A stretch of 64,000 nucleotides of DNA from Amycolatopsis nigrescens CSC17Ta-90 (GCF_000384315.1 NZ_ARVW01000001.1:8291001-8355000); one strand, 5' to 3'; positions 32,016 through 41,111 are shown, counted from the stretch's first letter. The notes: a model not told the origin generated them from the sequence alone. Numbers and translations are program-made.

Positions 32016-33317
32016 TTACGGGCGGTCTAGGATGCTTTTGCGGAGTAGGGGGATGCCGAGGACGACCAGGATCGCGGGCAGGATGGAGAAGCCGAGCAGG
32101 ATGGCGGTGACCGCGCTGTCCGGCTGTACCGCGGAAGCGTCCGAAGTGGACACATAGCCGCCGAGGGTGAGCACCAGGCCGAACAGGCCAGGCCCGAGTG
32201 CCAGGCCGAGGGTTTCGGACGCGGTCCAGACACCGGCCGCGACGCCGGCCCTGGTCTGTCCGGTGCGCTCTTCTTCGACGTCGATCAGGTCCGGCAGGAT
32301 GGCCAGCGGGAACACCTGGATGCCGGCGTAACCGACCCCGGCCAACGCGACGAACACGAACGACACGCCGACCGGCAGCGCCTGCGCCCCGACCAGGCCG
32401 AGCAGTGCCACCGCGAAGGCGATCGACGCGGCCCGGAAACCGATCAGCTTTCCCCACCGGCGGCCGAGGATCGGCCACACCGGCATCATCAGCAGTGCCG
32501 GCCCAACGAACCCGGCGAACAGGAACTTCTGCAGCGACGCATCACCGAGCACGTACCTAGCCGCGTAGCTGACCCCGGCGAGCAGGGTGCCGATGCCGAG
32601 CGACTGCACGAAGTACACCCCGAGCAGCCAGCGGAACGGCCGCCAGGCCCGCATCGTGGCGATCAGCTCGCGCCAGCCGGTGGGGTTCGGGCGCAGCCTG
32701 CCCACCGGGGCGTTGCGGATTCCGAAATAGACCCCGAACGTGCCGCCCAGGATGATCACGCCGATGGCGATGCCCATCACCTGGTAGCCGCCGGCCCCGC
32801 CGATCGCGTCGGTGATCGCGGGCGCCCCCGCGCCGGAGACCAGGATGGCCACGGCCAGGATGCCGATCCGCCAACTGGTCAGCTTGGTGCGCTCGTCGTA
32901 GGAATCGGTGATCTCCGCGGGCAGCGCGTTGAACGGCACCTGGAAGAACGCGAACGCGGTCGCGCACAGGAAGAACGCCAGCACCACGTATGCCGCGTCC
33001 ACCGTCACGCTGCCCAGCGCCGGCCCGGCGAAGATGGCCGCGAACAGCACCGCCACCCCGATCCCGCCGAACAGCAGGAACCGCCGCCTGCTGCCGCGTT
33101 TGGCCAGGCTGGCGTCGGAGAGCCGGCCGGCGAACGGGTTGAACAGCACGTCCCACGCCTTGGGCACCAGCACGATCGCGCCGGCCACCGCGCCGGGCAC
33201 GGCAAGGGTGTCGGTCAGGTAGGGCAGCAGCAGGAGCCCTGGCACGGTGCCGAAGGCGCCGGTGACGAACGAGCCGAGGGAGTAGCCGAGCCTGGTACGT
33301 GCGGGCAGCGCGGCCAT
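32016..33317 (-). CDS. MFS transporter of the GPH (glycoside-pentoside-hexuronide) type
   Basis: 433 residues with about 12 membrane segments. GPH landmarks are the early DTLAVPGAVAGAIVLVPKAW, DVLFNPFAGRLSDASLAKRG and RRRFLLFGG, and VPFNALPAEITDSYDERTKL in segment 4. These carriers move sugars or related solutes with cations, though some move lipids (MFSD2A is a distant relative). It starts 39 bp after the sphingomyelinase stop on the same strand, so it may be the third gene of the sphingolipid operon and take up a breakdown product. The substrate itself is not readable. Confidence 0.87.
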   Translation of the reverse strand: MAALPARTRLGYSLGSFVTGAFGTVPGLLLLPYLTDTLAVPGAVAGAIVLVPKAWDVLFNPFAGRLSDASLAKRGSRRRFLLFGGIGVAVLFAAIFAGPALGSVTVDAAYVVLAFFLCATAFAFFQVPFNALPAEITDSYDERTKLTSWRIGILAVAILVSGAGAPAITDAIGGAGGYQVMGIAIGVIILGGTFGVYFGIRNAPVGRLRPNPTGWRELIATMRAWRPFRWLLGVYFVQSLGIGTLLAGVSYAARYVLGDASLQKFLFAGFVGPALLMMPVWPILGRRWGKLIGFRAASIAFAVALLGLVGAQALPVGVSFVFVALAGVGYAGIQVFPLAILPDLIDVEEERTGQTRAGVAAGVWTASETLGLALGPGLFGLVLTLGGYVSTSDASAVQPDSAVTAILLGFSILPAILVVLGIPLLRKSILDRP

Positions 33318-33356
33318 GATCCTCCTCGGGGTCGCCCCTCCGCGGAGTCGACACCC

Positions 33357-34331
33357 CTAGTATTTGATCAACGTCACCACCGGGTAGTGGTCGGAGGGAA
33401 TCGTGTCATCGTCGTGATGCACGAGTCGTACCGGGCCGACTTCGGCTGGTGGACGTCCGTTGCCGCGCAGGGTACCGAGGTAGTCGAGGCTGTCTCGATA
33501 GCCCTCCTCCACCGACTTCGCGGCCAGCGGGTTCGTGGTCGCGTCGAAGGTGTACTCCCCCGCCGGCGCCGTGCCCAGCGAACCGTCCACGATGGCCTCA
33601 CCCTGCCGCAGCTGCGACCTGCCCAGCTCGTCCCGGCGGTCCTCGCCGGCCCAGCGCTCGATGTTGAGGTCGCCGCCGATCAGCACCGGTTCGACCACCG
33701 GCGCGTACTTCGCGACCAGGTCCCGGATTTCGCCGAGCTGCGCCATCCGCACCTGATGCGCCTTGGGCAGCGTCTTCGGTCCCTCGTCGGCCTGCAGGTG
33801 CGTGCCGGCCACCCAGACCGGGCGGCCGTCGACGACGATCCTGGCCAGCGCGGCGCCCTTGTTCGAAAAGTAGTCCGAGGTGCCGAAGTAGCTGTCGGTG
33901 AAGACCAGCTGGTGCTGTTCGGTGATCGGGTACCTGCTGAGCACGGTGACCCCGCCGTTGACCACCACCGGGCTGTTCGAGCAGTTGCCGTTGACCGTGG
34001 TCCAGCCGCCTGAGGCGGCGCAGCGCTGCCCGACCAGCGGGGTCTGGTGCGGCCAGCGGTCGGCCAGCCTGGCCCGCAGCTGCTCTGCCTGCGCGCTGAA
34101 CGCCTCGTTCAGCACCAGCACGTCCGGGTCCTGCGCGCGGATGGTGCGCTCGGCGGCCGCGGCCCGCGCCGTCTTGTCCGCGGTACCGGGCGCCGCGATC
34201 CAGGGCAGCTGGTAGACGTTGAACGACATCACCGAGAGGGTGGTGGCGCCCGCTCCCTCCGCGGGCGCCACCATGCCCAGCCCGAGTGCCACGCCGAGCA
34301 CCAGGGCCGCATAGCGGATCGTCTTGCGCAT
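33357..34331 (-). CDS. Secreted sphingomyelinase C-like phosphodiesterase
   Basis: 324 residues. A Sec signal peptide (RKTIRYAALVLGVALGLGMV, ending about APAEGA) precedes a DNase I-like phosphatase domain. Family residues are all present: MSFNVYQLPW, VLNEAFSA (metal Glu), GGVTVLSRYPI, FSNKGAALARI, AGTHLQADEG, GGDLNIERW, SLDYLGTL and IPSDHYPVV (catalytic His). The arrangement follows Bacillus sphingomyelinases: hydrolysis of sphingomyelin to ceramide and phosphocholine, outside the cell. The ATG follows GGAGGAATGG; a TTG one codon earlier is less likely. It starts 15 bp after the ceramidase stop, which makes an operon. Confidence 0.9.
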   Translation of the reverse strand: MRKTIRYAALVLGVALGLGMVAPAEGAGATTLSVMSFNVYQLPWIAAPGTADKTARAAAAERTIRAQDPDVLVLNEAFSAQAEQLRARLADRWPHQTPLVGQRCAASGGWTTVNGNCSNSPVVVNGGVTVLSRYPITEQHQLVFTDSYFGTSDYFSNKGAALARIVVDGRPVWVAGTHLQADEGPKTLPKAHQVRMAQLGEIRDLVAKYAPVVEPVLIGGDLNIERWAGEDRRDELGRSQLRQGEAIVDGSLGTAPAGEYTFDATTNPLAAKSVEEGYRDSLDYLGTLRGNGRPPAEVGPVRLVHHDDDTIPSDHYPVVTLIKY

Positions 34332-34346
34332 CAACCATTCCTCCGC

Positions 34347-36344
34347 TCAGGAAACGAGAAAGGCACGAGAGGTGCCGGTGAACGCGCTGATCCGGCCGTT
34401 CCAGCCGTTCTTCCAGTCGCCGTGATGCACGATCCGGTACTTGCCGATCGGGGTGTTCACGGGAATGTCCCAGGTGATAGTCGCCTTCGAGGTGGCGATA
34501 CCGTCGCGCGCCCAGTGGTACTTCGTCGCCCAGTCGCCGTCGTCGGCGAACCGCACCCACTGCCCGTCCACCAGCCGCTGCACCTCGGCGAAAGTGCCGC
34601 CGCGCCGGAGGTTGTTCTTCGGATGGCCGGTCACGAACACCACCGACACCTGCTCCCCGCGCCGGTAACCGCTGTTCGCCTCGGTGAGCACCTCGCCGAA
34701 GTCCTTGAACAGCGGCTTGTCGTCGAACACCACCCCGGGCTGGAAGTTGATCAGCTTGCCGCGCAGGTCTCGCGGGATCGGACCGAGCGGCACCGGCCTG
34801 CCGGCCTTCATGGCCGCGGCCAGCCGCGCGAACTCCTGCTGGTAGGCGGGCAGCGTGTACCGGCCGAAGAGGGTGGACGCGCCTTCGTACTGCTGCGAGT
34901 CGTATTCCTCCGGCGTGGTCACGTACTGGCTGTAGGCGTTCGAGTAGCCCTGCATCAGCACGTTCTCCAGCGGCACGCCCAGCTCAGCGGCCACCACGCG
35001 GCGGATTCGCAGCCCGGCCACGATGGTGTACTCGGCCGGCCCCGCCACCAGGTACAGCTGGCCGATCCGCACCAGTTGCAGCGGCAGCACCTCGGGGCAC
35101 CACGGATACGGCTTCATCGCGCCGAACGGCACGGCAACCACTTTGGGCGCCTGCGCGTCGGCCAGTGCCCGCGGAATCGGCGCGTCGATGCCGCCGAGCC
35201 AGTCGATGAACGGGTTCTTGATGCCCTCCGGAATCGGGATGCCCGGGCCGTCCTCGGTGCTGCCGGCCAGCATGGACGCGCCGATCGCCGCGGTGCAGGT
35301 GGTGTGCTGCCTGCCGTCCGGGGTGAACCGGCCGTGCACGGTCACCTTCGACAGGTCCACGAAGCACATCCGGTGGTCCACCGCGCCGGTCACCGCCTCC
35401 CCCGCCGCGTCGAAGGCGCGCTTGGCCGCGCGGAACTGGCGGTCGCCGATGATCCTGGTGTTCTCGAACTCGTCTTCGGTGGGCCCGGAACCGGGTTTGA
35501 GGTTGAGGTTCGGGGACATGTCGCCGGAGTTGGTCTGCGCGAAACAGGCCACGAACTCGTCGTTACCGTTTTCCCAGGCGAAAGCCGCGTAGCCCTTGTT
35601 GTCCGAGCTGATCAGCCGGTTCTCGTTGGTCATCGAAGTGCCGTGGGTGGCGAACCAGGTGATCGCCCCGACGTCGCGGCCGCCCTGGGCGAACCGCAGC
35701 ACGGTGACCGCCGGATCGATGGACAGCGGGAAATGGTCCTTGTCCGACTGGGGGTTCAGCTCGAAGGCGGTGCGGGAACGGTTCGCGCTGGCGTCGGTCA
35801 GCTCGGTCCGGCCGATGCCGATGGTGCCCGGCTTCAGATCCTCGTGGGCGCGGGTGATCGCTTCGGTGATGCCGTCCACCACGGCGTTGTAGGTCTGCTC
35901 CTGGAACCCGAGGATGGACAGGTCGTAGGCCGCGTAGTGCGAGTCGCCACCGCAGGCCGCGTGCGTGTGCGTCGCGTTGAGCAGCACGTTCTGCTCGGTG
36001 TAGAGGTCACCGTAGGCGGCCTTCAGCTTCCGCAGCACGCCCTGGTGCACGGACTGGAAGAGCGCGCCCAGCTCCGCGGTGACGAACACGATCCGCCGGT
36101 TCGCGTCGGCCACGATGAACGCCCGCGCCCTGGTTCGCAGGTGAATTCCCGCGGTCTGCTGCTGCGGCATCGAGTAGCCCATCATGCCGTTCTCCGCGGC
36201 GGGCCCGGTCACGTCGGAGATACCGCGGCCGACCAGGTACGCCGCGGATTCCCCGGGCGCCTCGGCCTGCGCGCTGCCGAGCATTCCCGCGGCGAGCGGC
36301 ACCGCCGCCGCACCGGCCAGCACGTGCCTCCGGGTGACGGGCAT
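34347..36344 (-). CDS. Neutral ceramidase, Tat-exported
   Basis: 665 residues. The N terminus PVTRRHVLAGAAAVPLAAGM carries a twin arginine and hydrophobic core, a Tat-type signal. The ceramidase domain has the zinc ligands in NATHTHAACGG (about 124-134) and ITWFATHGTSM, and the nucleophile Ser277 in NSGDMSPNLNL (the GDxSPN motif). The C-terminal immunoglobulin-like domain follows. It hydrolyses ceramide to sphingosine and fatty acid. It is first in the operon with sphingomyelinase, so the two carry out consecutive steps outside the cell. GAGGAGGACACGCGG precedes the ATG; six extra residues upstream are not used. A 23-bp operator-like palindrome lies at 36370. Confidence 0.94.
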   Translation of the reverse strand: MPVTRRHVLAGAAAVPLAAGMLGSAQAEAPGESAAYLVGRGISDVTGPAAENGMMGYSMPQQQTAGIHLRTRARAFIVADANRRIVFVTAELGALFQSVHQGVLRKLKAAYGDLYTEQNVLLNATHTHAACGGDSHYAAYDLSILGFQEQTYNAVVDGITEAITRAHEDLKPGTIGIGRTELTDASANRSRTAFELNPQSDKDHFPLSIDPAVTVLRFAQGGRDVGAITWFATHGTSMTNENRLISSDNKGYAAFAWENGNDEFVACFAQTNSGDMSPNLNLKPGSGPTEDEFENTRIIGDRQFRAAKRAFDAAGEAVTGAVDHRMCFVDLSKVTVHGRFTPDGRQHTTCTAAIGASMLAGSTEDGPGIPIPEGIKNPFIDWLGGIDAPIPRALADAQAPKVVAVPFGAMKPYPWCPEVLPLQLVRIGQLYLVAGPAEYTIVAGLRIRRVVAAELGVPLENVLMQGYSNAYSQYVTTPEEYDSQQYEGASTLFGRYTLPAYQQEFARLAAAMKAGRPVPLGPIPRDLRGKLINFQPGVVFDDKPLFKDFGEVLTEANSGYRRGEQVSVVFVTGHPKNNLRRGGTFAEVQRLVDGQWVRFADDGDWATKYHWARDGIATSKATITWDIPVNTPIGKYRIVHHGDWKNGWNGRISAFTGTSRAFLVS

Positions 36345-36369
36345 CCGCGTGTCCTCCTCCACCTTCGTT

Positions 36370-36392
36370 GAACGTGAACGTCATTCACGTTC
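36370..36392. promoter_or_regulatory. Operator-like inverted repeat upstream of the ceramidase operon
   Basis: GAACGTGAA, five bases, then TTCACGTTC: perfect 9-bp arms 26 bp upstream of the ceramidase ATG. The spacing and position suggest a repressor site, for example for a TetR-type protein. No regulator gene is adjacent to the operon. Confidence 0.7.
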
Positions 36393-36458
36393 CGCGTTGG
36401 TGAAGGAGGTTACGTGATCCGGTTCACCCTTGCCAAGGGACGAAAGCAGGGTGGGTGA

Positions 36459-37484
36459 TCAGCGCAGGGTGTCCGCCACCGTGCGCAGCGTAGCGGCATC
36501 GCCGCGCAACAGGATCGTGGTGACCACGCTTTCCTCCCAGGCGGCGAGCTCGTCGCGGATCTTGGCCGCCGGGCCGATCAGCGAGGTGTCCTCGACCAGG
36601 CTGGTCGGGATCGCCGCCACGGCTTCTTCCTTGCGCCCGGCCAGGTACAGCTCCTGCACCTCGTCGGCGACCTTCTCGTACCCCATCCTGGCGAACACGT
36701 CGCGGTGGAAGTTGACCTGCTTCGCTCCCATGCCGCCGATGTAGAGCGCCAGCGCCGGCCTGATCAGGTCCGCGGCCTTCTCCACGTCGTCGTGCACGAT
36801 CACCGGCACCGACGCGGCAACCTCGAAGTCCTTCGCGGTACGCCGCGCGCCGGGCCGTGCGAAGCCTTCCTCGATCGCCGACTTGTAGAAGGCGTTGCTC
36901 TTCGGCGAGAAGAACAGCGGCAGCCAGCCGTCGCAGATCTCGGCGGACAGCGCCACGTTCTTCGGGCCCTCCGCGGCGAGGTAGATCGGCAGGTCCTTGT
37001 GCAGCGGATGCACGGTGGACTTCAACGGCTTGCCCAGCCCGGTGCCGCCCTGTAGCGGCAACTGGAAGAAGTCGCCGTCGAAGGAGAGCGGCTTCTCCCG
37101 GGCGATGACCCGGCGCACGATCTCCACGTACTCCCTGGTCCGCGCCAACGGCTTCGGGTACGGCTGGCCGTACCAGCCCTCCACCACCTGCGGGCCGGAG
37201 GCGCCGAGGCCGAGCACGAACCGGCCGCCGCTGAGGTGGTCCATGGTCAGCGCGCTCATCGCGGTGGCCGTCGGCGTGCGCGCGGACATCTGCACGATGT
37301 TGGTGCCGAGCCTGATCCGCGTCGTGGAGCTGCCCCACCAGGCCAGCGGGGTGAAGGCGTCCGAGCCGTACCCCTCGGCGGTCCACACCGAGTCGAAGCC
37401 GAGCTGCTCGGCCTGCACGATCGCGTCCAGCGCCCCCGCGGGCGGGCCCGACGACCAGTACCCGATGTGGTAGCCCAGCTTCAC
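36459..37484 (-). CDS. LLM-class flavin/F420-dependent oxidoreductase
   Basis: 341 residues of the luciferase-like TIM barrel: MKLGYHIGYW, LGFDSVWTAEGYGSDAFTPL, TTRIRLGTNIVQMSARTPTA and LSGGRFVLGLGASGPQVVEG. This sub-group in actinobacteria is usually F420-dependent and annotated as a methylene-H4MPT-reductase-like enzyme. Substrate unknown. It lies 11 bp downstream of the MpaB-like oxygenase gene, so the two probably share a transcript and pathway. No terminator-like hairpin was noticed between it and the ceramidase operon downstream. Confidence 0.9.
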   Translation of the reverse strand: MKLGYHIGYWSSGPPAGALDAIVQAEQLGFDSVWTAEGYGSDAFTPLAWWGSSTTRIRLGTNIVQMSARTPTATAMSALTMDHLSGGRFVLGLGASGPQVVEGWYGQPYPKPLARTREYVEIVRRVIAREKPLSFDGDFFQLPLQGGTGLGKPLKSTVHPLHKDLPIYLAAEGPKNVALSAEICDGWLPLFFSPKSNAFYKSAIEEGFARPGARRTAKDFEVAASVPVIVHDDVEKAADLIRPALALYIGGMGAKQVNFHRDVFARMGYEKVADEVQELYLAGRKEEAVAAIPTSLVEDTSLIGPAAKIRDELAAWEESVVTTILLRGDAATLRTVADTLR

Positions 37485-37495
37485 GGTGGATCTCC

Positions 37496-38449
37496 TTACA
37501 GCTTCGGCGAATAATGCGTCGGACTGTCCCGTTCGTGCACCGGCGGCAGGTTCCGCCGGGGTGTCTCGACCAGCGGTGCACCGGCGGGAACCTGCCCGCG
37601 TACGCGCTGCCAGCCCGCCCTGGCCCGCGGATGGTAACGACGGTCGCGCGGCACCAGCTTGAATGCCGCGTTGATCAGTCTGCCCAACCGGCGGTGCCGG
37701 CGCTCGTCCTTACCGGTCCAGGTGTAGCCGAGTTTCTCCCGGATCGACTGGTCGTACAGGCCTACTGTCAGCCAGACGAAGTTACGCGCCACCATGCCGC
37801 GTACCAGCTTCCACGCCGGCATCGGCAGCCAGGGCAGGAAGTTCGGCTTCGGCAGCGCGCGGATGTCCAGCACGTCCCTGGTCGCCTTGTTGTCCTCGAG
37901 CACCTCGGCGCACATGTGCCGCCAGTACTCCTGGAAGTCCTCCCAGGTGGCGGGCACCGGCCGCATGCTCATGTCGTACATCCGGTACCACTGCACGTGC
38001 TCGTCGAACAGCTGCCGCCGCTGCGCTTCGGTCAGGCCGCCCATGAAGTTCTCCGCGATGTGCAGGGTGCTCACGAAGAAGGTGGAGTGGGCCCAGTAGA
38101 AGGTGTCCGGGTTCAGCGCGTGGTAGCGCCGGCCGTGCTTGTCGACACCCTTGATCGTGTCGTGGTAGCCGCGGACCTGCAGGGCCGTCCGATGGGCGCG
38201 CGGCCCGTCGTAGATCACCCCGCCGATCGGGTACAGCGAGCGGAACAGCCGCTGCCAGCGTTCCTCGAAGAACCGCGAGTGCTCCTCGACCCCGGCGCCG
38301 AGCTCGGGGTGCATGTTCTGCATCGAGCCGGCCCACAGCGCGATCAGCAGGCCGCGCCAGTCGCCGAAGTACCGCCAGGTGAGCGAGTCCGGACCGAGTG
38401 GCTCCGGCTCGGCTTGGCGCTGGACTGCCCGGTCTTCCAACTCGGTCAT
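37496..38449 (-). CDS. Oxygenase MpaB/latex-clearing-like family protein (DUF2236)
   Basis: 317 residues of the DUF2236 family, which includes heme b enzymes such as MpaB, an oxygenase that cleaves a terpenoid side chain, and the rubber oxygenase Lcp. Landmarks: MHPELGAGVEEHSRFFEERW, RSLYPIGGVIYDG, YHALNPDTFYWAHSTFFVST and RMYDMSMRPVPATWEDFQEY, which carry the conserved His/Arg cluster used for heme. No signal peptide is seen. It is divergent from a TetR gene, with an operator-like repeat and a sigma-70-like promoter in the 89-bp gap, and is followed by an LLM oxidoreductase in the same operon. Confidence 0.88.
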   Translation of the reverse strand: MTELEDRAVQRQAEPEPLGPDSLTWRYFGDWRGLLIALWAGSMQNMHPELGAGVEEHSRFFEERWQRLFRSLYPIGGVIYDGPRAHRTALQVRGYHDTIKGVDKHGRRYHALNPDTFYWAHSTFFVSTLHIAENFMGGLTEAQRRQLFDEHVQWYRMYDMSMRPVPATWEDFQEYWRHMCAEVLEDNKATRDVLDIRALPKPNFLPWLPMPAWKLVRGMVARNFVWLTVGLYDQSIREKLGYTWTGKDERRHRRLGRLINAAFKLVPRDRRYHPRARAGWQRVRGQVPAGAPLVETPRRNLPPVHERDSPTHYSPKL

Positions 38450-38486
38450 CGCCGGATCTCCTCATCGAGAGTAACTGACCACACCT

Positions 38487-38509
38487 GTTGTCAGGTTAGG
38501 ATTGACAAC
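38487..38509. promoter_or_regulatory. TetR-type operator candidate between mpaB-like and tetR genes
   Basis: GTTGTCA, nine bases, then TGACAAC: perfect 7-bp arms. It overlaps the -10 and spacer of the minus-strand promoter at 38493-38521 and lies 30 bp before the TetR start, so one bound repressor could control both directions. Confidence 0.75.
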
Positions 38510-38521
38510 CTCTGTAGTCAA
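38493..38521 (-). promoter_or_regulatory. Sigma-70-like promoter for the mpaB-LLM operon
   Basis: Read on the minus strand: TTGACT (38521-38516), a 17-base spacer, then TAACCT (38498-38493). Both hexamers and spacing are close to consensus, and the start codon of the oxygenase gene lies 43 bp downstream. It is interleaved with the operator candidate. Confidence 0.55.
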
Positions 38522-38538
38522 CTGAGGAGTAGGAACGA

Positions 38539-39156
38539 ATGCCGACGACGGCCAGGACCTGGGGCGGTACCACGCTGACCGACCGCAAGGCCGCCCGCCG
38601 CGACCAGCTCATCGAGGCCGGCCTCGACCTGCTCGGCGACGAAGCCGGCCCGGCGGTGAGCGTGCGCGCCGCCTGCCGGCACGCCAAGCTCACCGAACGG
38701 TACTTCTACGAGAGCTTCGCCGACCGTGAAGAGCTGATCCTCGGGGTGTACGAGCACGTCGGCGCGGCCACCCACCAAGCGCTGGTGGACTCCGTGCGCG
38801 ACGCTCCCCCAGCCGCCGCCGACCGTGCCGCGGCCGCGGTGAGCGCGTTCGTCGAGCTGATCCTGGACGACCCGCGGCTGGGCCGGGTGCTGCTGCTGGC
38901 CCCGATGACCGAGCCCGCGCTGAGCAAACGCGGGGTCGAGCTGCTGCCCGCGTTCGCCGCGCTGGTCCGCGAGCAGCTTCCCGCCAAGGCCGATGAGCTC
39001 GACCGCGAGATGACCGCGATCGGGCTGGTCGGCGCGCTGGCCAACCTGTTCATCGCCTACCTCAACGGCACCCTGGTCGTCTCCAGGGACCGGCTCGTCG
39101 CGCACTGCGTCAACCTCCTCACCCGCGCCGACGCCCTGCACCAGGGTCGTGAGTGA
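38539..39156 (+). CDS. TetR-family transcriptional regulator
   Basis: 205 residues. The N-terminal helix-turn-helix region is RRDQLIEAGLDLLGDEAGPA, then VSVRAACRHAKLTERYFYESFADREELILGVY in segments (about residues 20-65). The C-terminal half is a helical ligand domain. ATG start with GAGGAG upstream. It is divergent from the MpaB/LLM operon and is its likely repressor. The last two residues and stop (RE-TGA) are encoded inside repeat B copy 3. Confidence 0.92.
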   Translation: MPTTARTWGGTTLTDRKAARRDQLIEAGLDLLGDEAGPAVSVRAACRHAKLTERYFYESFADREELILGVYEHVGAATHQALVDSVRDAPPAAADRAAAAVSAFVELILDDPRLGRVLLLAPMTEPALSKRGVELLPAFAALVREQLPAKADELDREMTAIGLVGALANLFIAYLNGTLVVSRDRLVAHCVNLLTRADALHQGRE

Positions 39157-39192
39157 AAAACGTTGCCGGGACAACACTTTTCACTCACGACC
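39145..39192. repeat. 48-bp palindromic repeat B, copy 3
   Basis: Left arm GGTCGTGAGTGAAAAACGTT, right arm ends CACTTTTCACTCACGACC; two mismatches (AC against GT) compared with copies 1 and 2. As in copy 2 it sits exactly between convergent genes and supplies both stops (each GGTCGTGAGTGA, giving Gly-Arg-Glu-stop). Confidence 0.9.
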
Positions 39193-40212
39193 GGCGGCGA
39201 GCTGGAGAGCGATGTCGATGATCATGTCCTCCTGGCCGCCGACGTACTTCCGTTCGCCGACCCGGTAGAGGATCTCGTGCGCGGGCACGCCATAACGCTC
39301 GGCGGCGCGCTCGGCGTGCAGCAGGAAACTGGAGTAGACCCCGGCGAAACCCTGCACGATGGACGAGCGGTCCATCACCGGCAGCCGCGTGATGTAGGGC
39401 TTCACCACGTTCTCCGCCGCATCCATCAGCACGTCCTTGTCCACCCCGGTCCGCACGCCGAGCCGCTCGAAGGTCGCCGCCAGCACCTCCGTCGGCGAGT
39501 TGCCCGCGCCCGCGCCGAGCGCGACCAACGAACCGTCGATCTGCCTTGCGCCGGCGCGATATCCGAGCACCGAGTTGGCCACCCCGAAGCTGAGGTTCTG
39601 GTGCCCGTGATAACCGACCTGCGCCTGCTCGCCGAGTTCCGCGACCAGCGCCGCGATCCGGTCCGCCGCCTCCTCCAGGATCAGCGCGCCCGCCGAGTCG
39701 ACCACGTAGACGCACTGGCAGCCGGCGTCCACCATGATCCGGGCCTGCTTCGCCAGCGCCTCCGGAGTGGACATGTGGGACAGCATCAGGAACCCGACGG
39801 TCTCCAGGCCGAGCTTGCGCGCCTCGGCGAAGTGCTGGATCGACACGTCCGCCTCGGTGCAGTGCGTGGCGATCCGCACCGCGCCCGCACCGAGGGCGGC
39901 GGCCGCCTTGAGGTCGGTGACCGTGCCGAGCCCCGGCAGCAGCAGCACGGCGATCTTCGCGCGCTTCGCCTCGTCAACCGCGGCGGCGATCAGCTTCCGT
40001 TCGTCCACAAGGGAGAACCCGTAGTTGAAAGTGGACCCGCCGAGGCCGTCCCCGTGCGTCACCTCGATCAGGGAGACCCCGGCCGAGTCCAACGCGCGCA
40101 CGGTGTCCCGCACGTTCTGCTCGGTGAACTGGTGCGCCATCGCGTGGCTGCCGTCGCGCAGGGTGGTGTCGACGATCCGCACCTCGCGGTCCACGTCGTC
40201 CCAGGTCGTCAC
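39181..40212 (-). CDS. dmpG: 4-Hydroxy-2-oxovalerate aldolase
   Basis: 343 residues, HMGL-like TIM barrel plus communication domain. It cleaves 4-hydroxy-2-oxovalerate to pyruvate and acetaldehyde and channels the aldehyde to the partner dehydrogenase. Motifs: [20 protein letters not shown] (metal and catalytic Arg/His), [28 protein letters not shown] and [19 protein letters not shown] start overlapping the dehydrogenase stop as GTGA. In steroid-degrading actinobacteria the orthologue is HsaF. The C-terminal Gly-Arg-Glu-stop comes from repeat B copy 3. Confidence 0.95.
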   Translation of the reverse strand: MTTWDDVDREVRIVDTTLRDGSHAMAHQFTEQNVRDTVRALDSAGVSLIEVTHGDGLGGSTFNYGFSLVDERKLIAAAVDEAKRAKIAVLLLPGLGTVTDLKAAAALGAGAVRIATHCTEADVSIQHFAEARKLGLETVGFLMLSHMSTPEALAKQARIMVDAGCQCVYVVDSAGALILEEAADRIAALVAELGEQAQVGYHGHQNLSFGVANSVLGYRAGARQIDGSLVALGAGAGNSPTEVLAATFERLGVRTGVDKDVLMDAAENVVKPYITRLPVMDRSSIVQGFAGVYSSFLLHAERAAERYGVPAHEILYRVGERKYVGGQEDMIIDIALQLAAGRE

Positions 40213-41111
40213 GCCGCCACCTTCCGCTGTGCGATCAGCTCGCCGACGCGGGCCGCGGCGGCGGTCATGATGTCCAGGTTCCCGGCGTAGGTCGGCAGGT
40301 AGTCGCCGTTGCCCGCGACCTCCAGGAACACCGCCACCCTGGCGTTGCCGTTCCAGCCCGGCCGCGGATCGTCGTACTGCGGGTCGGCCTTGAGCGTGTA
40401 GCCGGGCACGTACCGCTGCACGTCGGCGACCATCCGGTGGATCGAGTCGGTGATCGCCGCCCGGTCCGCGTCCGGCGAGATCGCGCAGAACACCGTGTCC
40501 CGCATGATCATCGGCGGGTCCACCGGATTGATGATGATGATCGCCTTGCCCTTGGCCGCGCCGCCGACCTTCTCGATCCCCTGCGCGGTGGTCTCGGTGA
40601 ACTCGTCGATGTTCGCCCTGGTGCCGGGGCCGGCCGAGCGCGAGGACACCGACGCGACGATCTCCGCGTAGGGCACCTCGGTGGTCCTGGCCACCGCGTG
40701 CACGATCGGGATGGTCGCCTGGCCGCCGCAGGTGATCAGGTTGAGGTTCGGCGCGTCGAGCTGGGCCGGCAGGTTCACCACCGGGCAGGTGAACGGGCCG
40801 GTCGCGGCCGGAGTCAGGTCCACCGCCTGGATACCGGCGTCGGCGTAGCGCGGCGCGTTGGCCAGATGCGCCTTCGCCGAGGTTGCCTCGAACACCAGGT
40901 CCGGCAGCGTGTCCCGGGACAGCAGCCAGTCGACCCCCTCGGCGGAGGTCTCCAGCCCCAGTTCCGCGGCCCGCGCCAGCCCGTCCGAGGCCGGGTCGAC
41001 GCCGACCATGTACCGCACTTCGATCTGCTCGCTGCGCCGCAGCTTGGCGAGCAGGTCGGTGCCGATGTTGCCGGGGCCGACGATCGCGGCCACCGTTTTC
41101 CGCTGCACCAT
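40209..41111 (-). CDS. dmpF: Acetaldehyde dehydrogenase (acylating)
   Basis: 300 residues. It oxidises the acetaldehyde (or propanal) delivered by the aldolase to the CoA thioester using NAD and CoA. The nucleotide motif is [17 protein letters not shown]; the catalytic cysteine lies in [35 protein letters not shown] is also conserved. The ATG of MVQRKTVAA is selected; upstream codons are not conserved. It forms a two-gene operon with dmpG. The hydratase that usually accompanies the pair (DmpE/HsaE) is not in this neighbourhood. Divergent IclR gene upstream. Confidence 0.95.
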   Translation of the reverse strand: MVQRKTVAAIVGPGNIGTDLLAKLRRSEQIEVRYMVGVDPASDGLARAAELGLETSAEGVDWLLSRDTLPDLVFEATSAKAHLANAPRYADAGIQAVDLTPAATGPFTCPVVNLPAQLDAPNLNLITCGGQATIPIVHAVARTTEVPYAEIVASVSSRSAGPGTRANIDEFTETTAQGIEKVGGAAKGKAIIIINPVDPPMIMRDTVFCAISPDADRAAITDSIHRMVADVQRYVPGYTLKADPQYDDPRPGWNGNARVAVFLEVAGNGDYLPTYAGNLDIMTAAAARVGELIAQRKVAA

